Source: Priapulus caudatus
Lineage: Eukaryota; Priapulida; Priapulimorpha; Priapulimorphida; Priapulidae
DNA length: 24,743 nt
Direction of reading: 5' to 3'
NCBI RefSeq assembly: GCF_000485595.1
Contig: NW_014577672.1
Coordinates: forward strand, 163,229-187,971
The translations under genes and the position numbers were made by a program. The first letter of the stretch is position 1; the number at the start of each line of letters is the position of its first letter. Shown here piece after piece: positions 1 through 10,000 of this stretch. Below the pieces are notes generated by a model, which was given only the letters and a program-made list of their open reading frames with translations, was not told the DNA's origin and searched no databases.

Positions 1-296
1 AAGATTAAAAAGAAAGATTAAGTAAGCAAATATTCTGTAAAATTTTAATTTACTACGAAGCTCAACAGGTGGACAATGTGGACATGGCTTCAAAAAATTA
101 TAAGTGATTGGCCTTGATTTGTCTTTCCATATTGGTCATCATTCTACATGTAATGTTAGGTTAACATAGTTACAAGTTCAGAATTTGTGGATAAAGAGAC
201 AAATACAAAGCATAGGTAGGCTTTCCGATATGGAATCTTTGGTTAGAAGTGATTAATTGTCATGGCTTTGTGTCCAGTTATATAATTCAGGTAAGC
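1..296. other. Non-coding, nothing recognised
   Basis: AT-rich sequence without an open frame of note, splice-linked exon or repeat that I can recognise. Confidence 0.5.
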
Positions 297-757
297 CCGC
301 GGGGGGGGGGGTCGACTATATAGTGCCGGTTTACCCCATGTGCGTTTCCAAATTTTGGGCGGTTAGGGGGTGTTTTTTGCAAGCTCTAAAGCGCGGCCCG
401 CGCGGGAGCGAAATAGGCCCCGCTTTACAATAGCATAATCCCGCAATAAGCCCTGCGCGATCGTTCAAGTCATAAGTACCGCGCCCGCAGTAAGGACCCC
501 CTCACGGGCCGCCACTCTATTCTCCATCTTTGCCTTACACATTGATCTGCAAGACCGTCGCAATAGGGGGTTGGGGTGCCGGGTAGGACTCTTATCTTTG
601 TTGTATGCATAGGAGTGGTATTCTTCAATTGTGTGTGCAATATGGGGTAGGGTTTTTCAATGTGGGCAGGTTCGCAGCTAGGGGCCTATTATCTTTTAGG
701 TGAGAAACGCACATGGGGTAATACCGGCATATACGTAGTTGACGGCCCGCCCCCCCC
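297..757. mobile_element. Inverted-repeat element (MITE-like), ~460 bp
   Basis: About 50-bp imperfect inverted arms are visible: left 297-349 (G-run, GTCGACTATATAGTGCCGGT, TTACCCCATGTGCGTTTC) and right 703-757 (GAAACGCACATGGGGTA, CCGGC, GTTGAC, C-run). No transposase frame and no convincing target duplication were found. The open frame starting at 660 crosses the right arm and is spurious. Confidence 0.55.
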
Positions 758-2391
758 GGTCAGTAAGTTCGACTGGGCACAACAGTGGCTCTTGCGATAT
801 ATGTATGGAACTGTCCATAACATTTTAGCATTAAGTCTACACTCCAGTCGTTGCTGTCAACGTGTGCTACATCGCGCTCTCGGCATTTGCGAGCATCGTG
901 GCACTGTGACTGACACGCGGCCACGATTGCTACTTGCCACCTCGTGTGCGATGACTTGAGGCAGCTGCAGTGCTGCAGAAGGTGGCATGCTTGTCTGAAG
1001 CGTCACGGAGTTGTCATAGTGGCTGCCAGGGACCCGTACCGATCTTTTTTGCCCAGCCGCTACTCATATTAAGTCATTCACTATTTTGCGCAGTTTGCTA
1101 GCTGTTTTTGCCCCCCCCCCCCTGTTAACAAATCCTGCATGGCTACGTACGCCACTAGTGTAATATTCACTTTCTCGTAGACAGGCACATCGACTTTACT
1201 TGTCTCGAATTAGAATTGCACCCAATTTTCTCAAAAAGAACATGATAGTTTCTCGATACTTGTCCACCTCGATATGCCTCACGTTCACGAAACTAGCCTT
1301 TTCCCAGATCCTGGATCTGCTTCTCCTTGTATTGATTTGACACCTCCAGACAATGCACTTTTATATAAAGTTATTACATACGGCTGGTGTCGGCTGAAAA
1401 AAATGGATAAAGCCTATACTATACTATACTATAGGCTATAGCGACAACGAGAAGGCTATAGATACAAGACACAACAATTAAGATATACACGACTATATAG
1501 CTAAATGACAAGTTATAAGACAAGACTTGAATCCAGACCAGTAGGCAGTATAACAGCTATAGTCGACGGTTGTGAGAGCTAGGTCGGGTTAATTCTCTTC
1601 AGATATAGTTTTCTCTACGAACCGGTTGGTAAATTAATTGTAATTGGTAAAAGGGTATATAACTATATGAACAAAGAGAGAAAGAAAGTCAGCTAAAGTT
1701 ATACAAGAGAAGAACCTAGCAACTATATATATACGTATAAATAATGTACATTTTATTGCATTTCTGGCATTACATATAATAGCTAGTTTCAAGTTCAACT
1801 GCATTTATTTAAGTTAAACACGGTTAACTATGCACAGGCTAACACAGTGAGTTATGATGATGCCAACAAATAATAGGAAAGCGAGTCAGGGCGTAATGAC
1901 AATATCGAATTACTCATTTTACTGTACTCGCAAACTACTACCGAATTATTAGCGGAACAGCAAGACGTAATTTAGCAAATATAATAATTAACTGCCTTCT
2001 CACTTACCGGTACGCGGGCAGTAAGACAGACACAATGAGCTGCCGTGTTATAGTGCCGTTTGGTCGGAATACACCCGAAAAAAAACTTCCGTAAAGCCAA
2101 TATTCTGCATAAACACTGATGTGCAAACAGAGAGCTTCACGACTCCAACAGACAACCGCCGAAGAGAAATAACAGCTGGCTGAGCGTGCGGTATAGCTTA
2201 GTGGGGCACGACGGTGCGTTTGGGAACGCAAATGAAGCACGAAAGGGCTGTTTTAATCTAAACTGAAAGAAGTCATTGTAGCTTGTTTAAAAAATTACAG
2301 GTATTGCTCGGGTCATATAGCCTGTTTTTAGAATGATTAAAATGCATATTGTGTGCGCGTGTACCTACGTGCGCGCTTGCGTGCACGCATA
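758..2391. other. Non-coding stretch
   Basis: No gene is supported. Visible items are a C-run near 1111-1123, a short TATAC microsatellite near 1414-1432 and AT-rich sequence from 1340 to 2000. The minus-strand open frame 2004-2240 has no recognisable domain. Confidence 0.5.
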
Positions 2392-2585
2392 GTTAGTAGA
2401 GGCCGGGAGTCTCCCTCTACTAACGCTGAGAGGGTTTATGTCCCCCAGGGTACTGCCGGAACGTACCCTGGGTACGGTCCGGTATACCGGAACGTAAAGG
2501 CCCATTCACACCAGAGCTACGCTCATCACGATCGCCCCACGCTCCAAAAATTTGCCCGAGCGTGGTGAGCGTAGGGACGGAGAGC

Positions 2586-3546
2586 AGGGGCGGATCTAAG
2601 AATTTCAAAAAGAGCGGGCACCAAATGAGCAATATGTAGTGAAATGTGGGGGATGATACGGCGAGAGAGCGAAGCGAGTGAGGGGGTGCAGGGGCGTGTA
2701 CAGGATTTGGACCAGGGTGGGGGGTCTAACCGTAGCCCATACTTGCGAGCACGCGAAGGGGGGTCTAAAAAATTTTTGAAATTAGACCCCCTCAAATGCG
2801 TTTTCTGCGCGAGCATGCAGGGGGGGGTCCGGACCCCCCTCCCCCCTGTACACGCCCCTGGGGGTAGGGAGCTTTTGCACTTTTTAGCTTAAAATGGTGC
2901 AATCTGGTGCATACTGTAGAGGGTATTTTAACTCATATTGCAGCAAGCATTTATGTGTTAAATTTGATCAGTGGCGTGACCAGCCTTTCGGTATGGGGCG
3001 GGGGGGGGGGGGGCAAGACCGTCAAATGTACCGAGAAATTACATTACACTGAAATGTTTTAAACCTTATATATTTCTGACATGATCATGTGGTATTACAG
3101 AAGCACATTCACATATCAAATAACTATTGCAGGCTAGAGAAAAATATGGCAATTTCAAAATACAAATCTTGTGATAACTCGAATATATTTCAAACTTGAA
3201 AGAATGTTTGTATTAGTATAAGCAGGTATGACATATAACAGTTGCAGGCCAGAAATATATCTCTAACAATGTAAAAATCAAATTCTTGTAATGACTCTGA
3301 GATGTTTTCTTTGGCAGGAAATTCAGAAGAATGACTGACAAATTTGAATAGTTATGTTAAACATGAAAATGGGTCGTCACAATTTCTGACTGGAACCTCA
3401 TCTTGTAACCTTATTTACAACATTGAAATTGAGAAAAAGTAATTTTGTAATTTTGTAATTTTGTAATTTTTTTAATAATGTAATTAATTTTTTTTTTTTT
3501 TCAAAAGGGGGGCACGGGCCGGATGTGCCCCCATCCGCGCCTGGTT
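2586..3546. mobile_element. GC-rich interspersed repeat nested in the previous element
   Basis: It begins AGGGGCGGATCTAAGAATTT and ends GTGCCCCCATCCGCGCCTGG, an imperfect inverted pair, with GAGAGC on both sides (2580-2585 and about 3547-3552). The interior holds a G-run (3000-3013), a TAATTTTG octamer repeat (3440-3470) and a T-run (3490-3501). Boundaries are by eye. Confidence 0.45.
2689..2860. mobile_element. 172-bp element with perfect 16-bp terminal inverted repeats
   Basis: CAGGGGCGTGTACAGG at 2689-2704 is mirrored exactly at 2845-2860. The interior has GGGGGGTCTAA / TTAGACCCCC and GGGTCCGGACCC palindromes. It is non-coding and forms the innermost layer of the nested stack. Confidence 0.7.
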
Positions 3547-4965
3547 GAGAGCGTGGCCAATTGGGCCCAGCCAGGCCCAGCGTCGATACTACGATCTAAT
3601 TACGTCGATAATACGATCTAAGTGCGTCTTTACCCCGATCTCATTGCGCTCAACAAGCTTTCACCACGCTCAACACCACGCCCGCATCACGCTTGCACTG
3701 CGCTCACTGCGTCTTTATTGCGATCAATCAGATCGGGGTAAAGACGCACTTAGATCCTCAACTGCGCGCCAGTCACGCTCCTAGTGCGACTTAACCACGC
3801 TCTAGGCAGGCGCCGACTGCGCTGGCAACGACCATATAAATACCGCGCCGCGTTCTAGACATCATCATTCGTTCTGCCGTGCTGTTCACATCAAGATTAT
3901 TTGCTACTGATTTTATACCCATAATAGTATAATAGTATGCTACAACTATGCCGCCAAAAGACTTCTATTTCTCCTCCTCATCCTCCTCAGCATGATGACA
4001 GCTTGGCAATCAAGTAATTCGAGTTGTTCCTCTACGAGAAACATGGCATGGAGTAGTGTTGCCTCATCCATAGTGGACACTGCATGGTGGGGTGGCCAGG
4101 GTAGCACCCCAATTTATACCCCAAGTTCGCAGGACGTGATCTGAGCGTAACTAACACGTAATGCGAACGCCACAACGGCGTGGTCTGAGCGTGTTGGGCG
4201 TAGTACAGTGATACTACAATCGTAGTACGAACGGGTCGAGCTTGCTAGAGACGCACCATGGTCATAGCGAGAGCGTGGTCAGGTCGCAGAGACATCTCCA
4301 TGGACGTAGTAACAGCGTGATGAAAACGTATTGACATCGTGCTGAGAACGGGGCGACAATTTTCACGCACCCGACACGCTGGCGATACGATCATTAAGTT
4401 CGTACTACGCTCGAGTTACGTGGGTACTACGCCTTCCACGTCTCTAATACGCCCGCACTGCGCTGTCTTTCCGCCACGCTCGCACCACGATTGTTTTGAA
4501 CATGTTTAAAGTTTGGCCACGCTCTCCACGCTCATGGGTTCCTCATGGTGACTGCACCGCGCTCGATCGCGATCGCAGTACGTCCATATACGTTCATACT
4601 GCGTTCTACACGTTTCCACCACGCTCTTAGAGCGTAGTACGAGCGTAGTGAGATCGGGGCCCTGGTGTGAATGGGGTATAACCTGGTACTATCTAATATG
4701 CCGGACCGTCCCTCGCCTACTCCACTAACGACTCTAGGGAGTCGCTTACGCCTACTCCCTAACCCTAACCATATCAAATAGTTACCAGCCTACCAGGGTA
4801 CGTTCCGGTATATCGAACCGTACCCAAGGTACGTTCCGGTATATCGAACCGTACCCAGGGTACGTTCCGGCAGTACCCTGGGGGACATAGACCCTATGAG
4901 CTCTACTAACTATATGGTGTACGCTAGCAGCAAAGATGTATCGGGAGGTGGAGGAGATGAAGGAC

Positions 4966-5203
4966 AGGCGGGGCGGTTCCAGGATTTTTGAAAGGGGGGT
5001 GTCCACGAAAAAATAAAGGGCACTTTCTCCTACTTAATTTTTCTGGTGTTTTAAAACTCTGCCGAAGGCACGTCGCCACTTAGGGGGGAGGGGGGCAATA
5101 AATTTTTTTTAAATTGGTGCATTTTGAGAGCATCTGAGCAATTTTTTAAGGCACTTAAAGTGGGGTCCAGACCCCCCGGACACACCCCTAGATTCGCCAC
5201 TGA
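4966..5203. repeat. GC-rich interspersed repeat related to the 2586 element
   Basis: It starts GGGCGGTTCCAGGATTTTTG and ends with CCCCGGACACACCCCTAGAT and TCGCCACTG, an inverted arrangement like that of the repeat at 2586-3546. Overlapping open frames on both strands here are by-products of the repeat. Confidence 0.5.
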
Positions 5204-5378
5204 AGGAGAGGGAAGAAAAGACGCAACCTTATCGTCATCGTTGTCAAAGGATGAGGAGAATGTATATGGCTCAGAGAGAAGCATGAGGACGAGGAGGGGA
5301 TTAGGAGCATGGATATGCCTAAGAGACACGAATGCCTTGTATAGGTTGTGTGGAGGATGAAGAAATGAGCAGCAGCCA

Positions 5379-5428
5379 GTAACAACAACAACAACAACAA
5401 CAATAACAACAACAACAACAACAACAAC
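5379..5428. repeat. AAC/CAA trinucleotide microsatellite
   Basis: About sixteen near-perfect AAC units, followed by TATAC repeats (5433-5450). On the minus strand it gives a poly-Leu open frame that is not a gene. Confidence 0.95.
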
Positions 5429-5450
5429 TTTTACTATACTATACTATACT

Positions 5451-5887
5451 TTACTTTACAACAAAAGGAGCCAGGGGAGGGGAAAAGGAGGCAACAGGAG
5501 AGAGTTTATGTACCATGTACTATATGACCATAACAGATTTATGGTGCCGTTCACAAAGCGGCTTAACTACCCGCTTGTTTTATTTTATTGTGACGTCATG
5601 AACAATTCTCATGCAGGATAATAATGCCTATACTACACATAATATAAGCATCTGCTATAACTATACATCAAAGATTTCTCTTATATTACCCGTATTTAAA
5701 CCCCCACGACCTGGATTGCCACGTTGCTTGTGTGTGTGGGCTTGCGTACTCCTGTGACTCCAAGGGCGAGGTCAGCAAAGGTCTAGCCATGCTGAACCAA
5801 CCAAGGAAGAGGAGTCAGACTAAGAGTGAACAAAACCTGGCACCAGGGCGAGGTTAAACTGCCTCTGGGGTCCACACTTCCACAGTA
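5451..5887. other. Non-coding stretch upstream of a LINE-like remnant
   Basis: No gene is supported. 5700-5887 may be part of the same retroelement remnant as the next entry, since it has partly open frames with stops, but I recognise no domain. Confidence 0.4.
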
Positions 5888-6170
5888 ATGAAGAACAAAG
5901 TTAAAAGGAGCTATCATACTGGCTCAGTCGTCGCCCAGGATAGACCTTGTAGATGGGAAGCTACCCAGAGAATACATGCACGAATAGAGAGCATGGCATA
6001 CGATAACCCCATGAAAAACATTATCCAACAAGTACCAGTAACAAGACTCAAGTCAAGCAAACAATTTTACAACTCAGAGAAGAACGACTTCAACATCGTC
6101 GCAGCATGGAGACCGGAGTGGCAAGATAAGACACCTAAAGGAGGAGCCTTAATAGATGACCCCACGTTGC
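5888..6170 (+). pseudogene. Possible LINE ORF2 C-terminal remnant
   Basis: The frame encodes RPCRWEATQRIHARIES, FNIVAAWRPEWQDKTPKG and ALIDDPTLPHDPT. The W-x-W-Q-D-x-TP ... DDPT arrangement resembles the region after the reverse transcriptase in some non-LTR retrotransposon proteins. The likeness is from memory and weak. The frame then runs into the CT-rich minisatellite, so nothing complete remains. It could equally be a chance frame. Confidence 0.3.
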
Positions 6171-6175
6171 CACAT

Positions 6176-6500
6176 GACCCCACACATTTTTTCTCTCCAT
6201 TATATATTCCACATTCCTGTCTTCTCTCTACAATTCACAATTCCTTTCTCTCTGACATATCGCACACATCCCTGTCTTCCCCTTACAATTCACATTTCCT
6301 CTCTCTCTCTCTCTCTCTCTGTTATATATCCCACATTCCTGTCTATTCTCTACAATACACATTTCCTCTCCTAGTTATATCTCCGACATCCATCTTCCCT
6401 CTACAATTCACACTTCCACTCTCCCTTATATATCCCACATTCCTGTCGCCCCTTTATATATAACACACACATTCCCCTCCCCCTGTATATCTTACATTGA
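6176..6500. repeat. CT-rich degenerate minisatellite, ~55-65-bp period
   Basis: Five or six units recur with TATATCCCACATTCCTGTC, TCTCTACAATTCACA and TTCCTCTCTC blocks. One unit expands into a CT microsatellite (about 6299-6320). Confidence 0.75.
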
Positions 6501-6886
6501 GCACTTATATATCTTTTTTTTAAATTTTCAAGTTTTCTAACTTTACATGTCTTTCTTTCCTATATCCCAAATTTCCCTTTCACCGGTAATTGTTAGTACA
6601 CATTTCTTCTCTCCCTTATCCTCATCTTTACATCACAATGCTATCCATTTCTCAGTCTAGGGCCAGTTGTTAGAAACAAAATTTGTCTTAACATTAGTTG
6701 CAACAATAGATTTTTCTCGAAGACTGGACCTCTATACACTACATATGAGAAACTCATAACTTTACTGCGTTTTTGTCAATGGTCTACACGAAAAGTTAAT
6801 GTTAATACCAATGTTAAGGCTGATTTTATTTCTGACATAGGGCCCCTGTAGTTGAGATGCAGTGCGCACATGACAGCCATGTAGCG
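6501..6886. other. 3' flank of the ArsS-like gene
   Basis: No gene was found. On the minus strand this follows the TAA at 6887 and should contain the 3' UTR. I did not find an unambiguous AATAAA close to the stop. Confidence 0.4.
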
Positions 6887-7038
6887 TTAAGCAAGAGATC
6901 CCTGGCAGCTTGATCCCATGCCTGACGTGCAGCCAAAGCAGTGGTTGTCCACTGCAACCGCGCAGCCCTTCAGGCTAGTCGCAGTGTCAATGTCCCAGAT
7001 TGTCGCTCCGTTCTTCTTTATAGACTCTGTGGCTCCCT
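6887..7038 (-). CDS. Exon 8 (last) of the ArsS-like gene
   Basis: This short exon was found by reading the minus strand downstream of exon 7. The acceptor CACCAACAG is followed by AG completing a Lys codon. It encodes ATIWDIDTATSLKG, then VDNHCFGCTSGMGSSCQGSL and a TAA stop at 6889-6887. Cys425, Cys433, Cys436 and Cys444 complete the family's C-terminal cysteine set, likely ligands of an auxiliary iron-sulphur cluster (inference). The ending SSCQG(S/A)LA matches the usual C-terminus of the family, so the gene is complete at this end. Confidence 0.9.
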
Positions 7039-10000
7039 CTGTTGGTGAAAATAATTATTAAATTAATTGTATGGCTTTTCTTGGGAATGTAACCTCGCCA
7101 GCTCTATTATTAGCTCTTCTTGGTATTCAATTCAAAACTTGTTAATGCATGGAAGATTTTTTAACAAAGCATTGTACCATACCCCCTCCACTAATCATTT
7201 CATTAAAACTGATAATAAACTCTATAGGGTAGGGGTTGTAATAAGCCATGAGATGCCACGGATATGGCTGCATGCTACAGGACACAGTTCTATGCCACAA
7301 GAGATGACTGACTGCACGTTACAAGACACCATTACACATTACAGGACACGACTGCACGCTACAATATGTAACTGCACGTTACAAGACACCGTTTTCATGC
7401 TTCAGGACAAGATTGCACGCTGCGACGCAGCCGCGCGTCAGACAGGGGGAGCCACTACTGCTTTGGAGCTTACTCAGTAAGAAGAGCGGCATGTCTAGCT
7501 GCTGGTTGAAGTCGCAGTCATAGATCTTGCCATTCCACGCGACGCTCAGTGTGTCTACACACATGAGGCTGTCCATCGTGTTTAGGTTGTAGTTGTTGGT
7601 AAGAAGCTGCATGTATTCCTCCATCTCTCCCCTATGAACAGAGCAAAGCGATGTTAGTTTACAATAAATCCATGTGATTAACCTGCTGGCATTATCGTAG
7701 ATTTATTTGCAGACTAATTTGCAGCTCTCTCTAAAAAAATCTCCCCATTAACAATAACATTATCTCTCAAACAGACCGGAAAATAAAAACATGTAGACAA
7801 ATTAGATCTCACCTATCAGTGGGCATATTACTGATTACTCTAGTGTAAAAATGACCACGTTTGTGCCGTTATGGTATATAAAACAGCATATGAAGGACAA
7901 CCTCGCACTTGCATTCTTGAGACTTTCAGAAATGATATCTAACAAGAGCCGCAGAGCATCTGGGCTCATCTGAGGTCTGTTGCTACGGTTATAAACGTAA
8001 CATTTAAGTCGTGCGTAGTGACACCTTTGTTAGGCACAGATATGCAGATACGCAGTTGCGTACACATCATTTCAGCAACCTTCTGCATTCTGCATACCTC
8101 CCAAATCCCATTGGTTGATACAAATCGTGTGCCTGAAACTCATGTTTTATGGTGCATTGTGACCCTAACCCTTACCCAAACCCTATTAAAAAAAAAAATT
8201 GTTGTAAATAAATCATGTAAATATTTGCATTAATTGGAAAAAAATAGTTAAATGGATAAAGATCTAAAAATACAGAAAACAGGTAAATAATAAAAAATCT
8301 GATGGAATTCCATCAAAGAACCTCTGAGCCGTAATCCTGTGCTGTAGCCGTTTGGGCTATCCAGGCTTATTGGCTTTCTAGATTATGGATGTGCCATGAA
8401 TATGAGAACACTGTGACATCATTGAGGCAGTTCAGGAATCCATGTTTAACCCTCCTCTTGAGCGTCAAAAGGTTATCAGACAGTTACTCTTCGCACGTCA
8501 GTGGAAAGCACATTTCATGGTCCTTTCAATAAAGTGATAAAAATGGTAGGTCAGCGCTGAAACAAAAAAGTTTTTCACTCTGTCCATTAGGCCATGTCTG
8601 ATATCTGACCTTTCCCCCACTGCCCTTTGACCTGTGACCTCCAATTTCGCACTGGTGATGGGTTTCCTGCCCATCACACTATACACCGAATATTAAGAGC
8701 ATAGGTCGAGCCGTTAAGATTTGTGCCCCCTCCGTTTACACATCTTGACCTTTGACCCTTGACCCCCCAAATTTGTCATCTCGAGTCCTTTTCACGATCC
8801 CTCCCGACGTCCTGAATATCGTGACCGTACGTCGAGCGGTTAAGATTTGTGCCCAACTGTTGACGCACGGACGGACGGACGGACGGACGGACGGACGGAC
8901 GGACAATCATGCGATTCTACAAGCTGCATCTGACTACGTCAGATGAGCCAAAAATGGTGCCACAAATACAAGTGCATATGATTCTTGGATATAAATTGTT
9001 CTAGACTGGTACGAAATCTCAACATTTAGACAGAAGTCACAAAGTGTAGAGTCAGGGTGACCGTCGATGAAATCTCGAGAGATGCAAGAATCATGTGCTA
9101 CTTATTAAATATCTTGACATATGTAAACAAATATATTTTGAAATGCAGACCGGTGCATATATTGACGAAATATATACACATAATGATGTACGTGTCTGTT
9201 CTAAAACATGTTATATTAGCCTCACTGTATACACTTGGTGTTAAGCAGAGTACCGAGAAGTATCCGAACGGTCCTGCAAATGTGAAAACAGTTAGGAAAA
9301 CATGAGAAATCATTACTTTGAATTTGAATACAAAAAATGCCTCTCTTACCGTCTGAACAGATGGTCAGCAAAACGCTTGATGGGCATGTTTGTGATCGTG
9401 AACAACTTATTGAACTCAATTCCAAATGTCTCCCACAGCTCCTCCTTGTACTTTTGCTCCAGTTCAGCTTGGGGTGGGGGCAAGTAAGCACCTGGTAAAC
9501 AGACGTAACACGAACAGTTTACCGAACAAATGCAGCAAGATTTGTATATACGCAGTATGCATGCTCTCCAACTTTTAATTGTCGTACAAGGTACGCAAAA
9601 TAATTTATGCACTAATTTGACTAATTAAACCACTGATACATAGCATCACGAATGCATGTATATTGACTAATCCACATTGTATCACTTGCACTTTAACACA
9701 TATATGATCAAGACAGCACGTAACTAGAGTACAGTACACTCTACTGAGAATAGAACAGTGCAAAACTGCTCTAATGCCTTTTCCAGCTTCCGAAGGGAGT
9801 ATAGCAAGTTGAACCTTCCGAAGACAGAACAGGCCGATCCGAAAACACCAGAACAGTGCTTTCCAAAAGCCGAACAGGCTGAAGCGACCACATCGCAGCC
9901 CTTCCTAGATAATCTTACCTAGAGGGTTGTAGACGAGATCCATCTCCAGTCCTGTTCCCTCCCTGCCGTAGCCGGCTGCGTTCAGCAGGTTCAGCGCCCG

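Larger units (their letters stand above)
2498..4678. mobile_element. Harbinger-like element nested in the foldback, TAA target duplication
   Basis: The ends are AGGCCCATTCACACCAGAGC (left) and its near inverse CTGGTGTGAATGGGGTA (right). TAA precedes at 2495-2497 and follows at 4679-4681. The subterminal parts (2510-2580, 3545-4670) are dense in ACGCTC, GAGCGTAGT and ATCGGGGTAAAGACGC motifs in both orientations. No transposase frame remains. Further elements are nested within it. Confidence 0.65.
2425..4900. mobile_element. Foldback element copy 1, interrupted, with 10-bp target duplication
   Basis: The left end starts GCTGAGAGGGTTTATGTCCC and continues CAGGGTACTGCCGGAACGTA; the right end mirrors this at 4796-4900. 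The core includes ACTCCCTAACCCTAACC (4753-4769). Perfect 10-bp duplications CTCTACTAAC flank the element (2415-2424 and 4901-4910). A 2.2-kb element is inserted at 2498-4678. Related copies are at 20697-20935 and 22697-23275. Confidence 0.8.
7632..9349 (-). other. Intron 6 of the ArsS-like gene
   Basis: This intron separates exons 6 and 7 (phase 2). It holds the interspersed repeat at 8560-8904, a degenerate telomere-like stretch GACCCTAACCCTTACCCAAA at 8160-8179 beside a poly-A run, and otherwise unremarkable AT-rich sequence. No additional exon is needed, because exons 6 and 7 join directly in frame. Confidence 0.6.

Noticed and set aside
660-959. 99-residue plus-strand frame
   Set aside because: It starts inside an inverted-repeat element, crosses its right arm and shows no domain.
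5188-5427. Poly-Leu protein on the minus strand
   Set aside because: It is a translation of the AAC microsatellite and the adjacent interspersed repeat.
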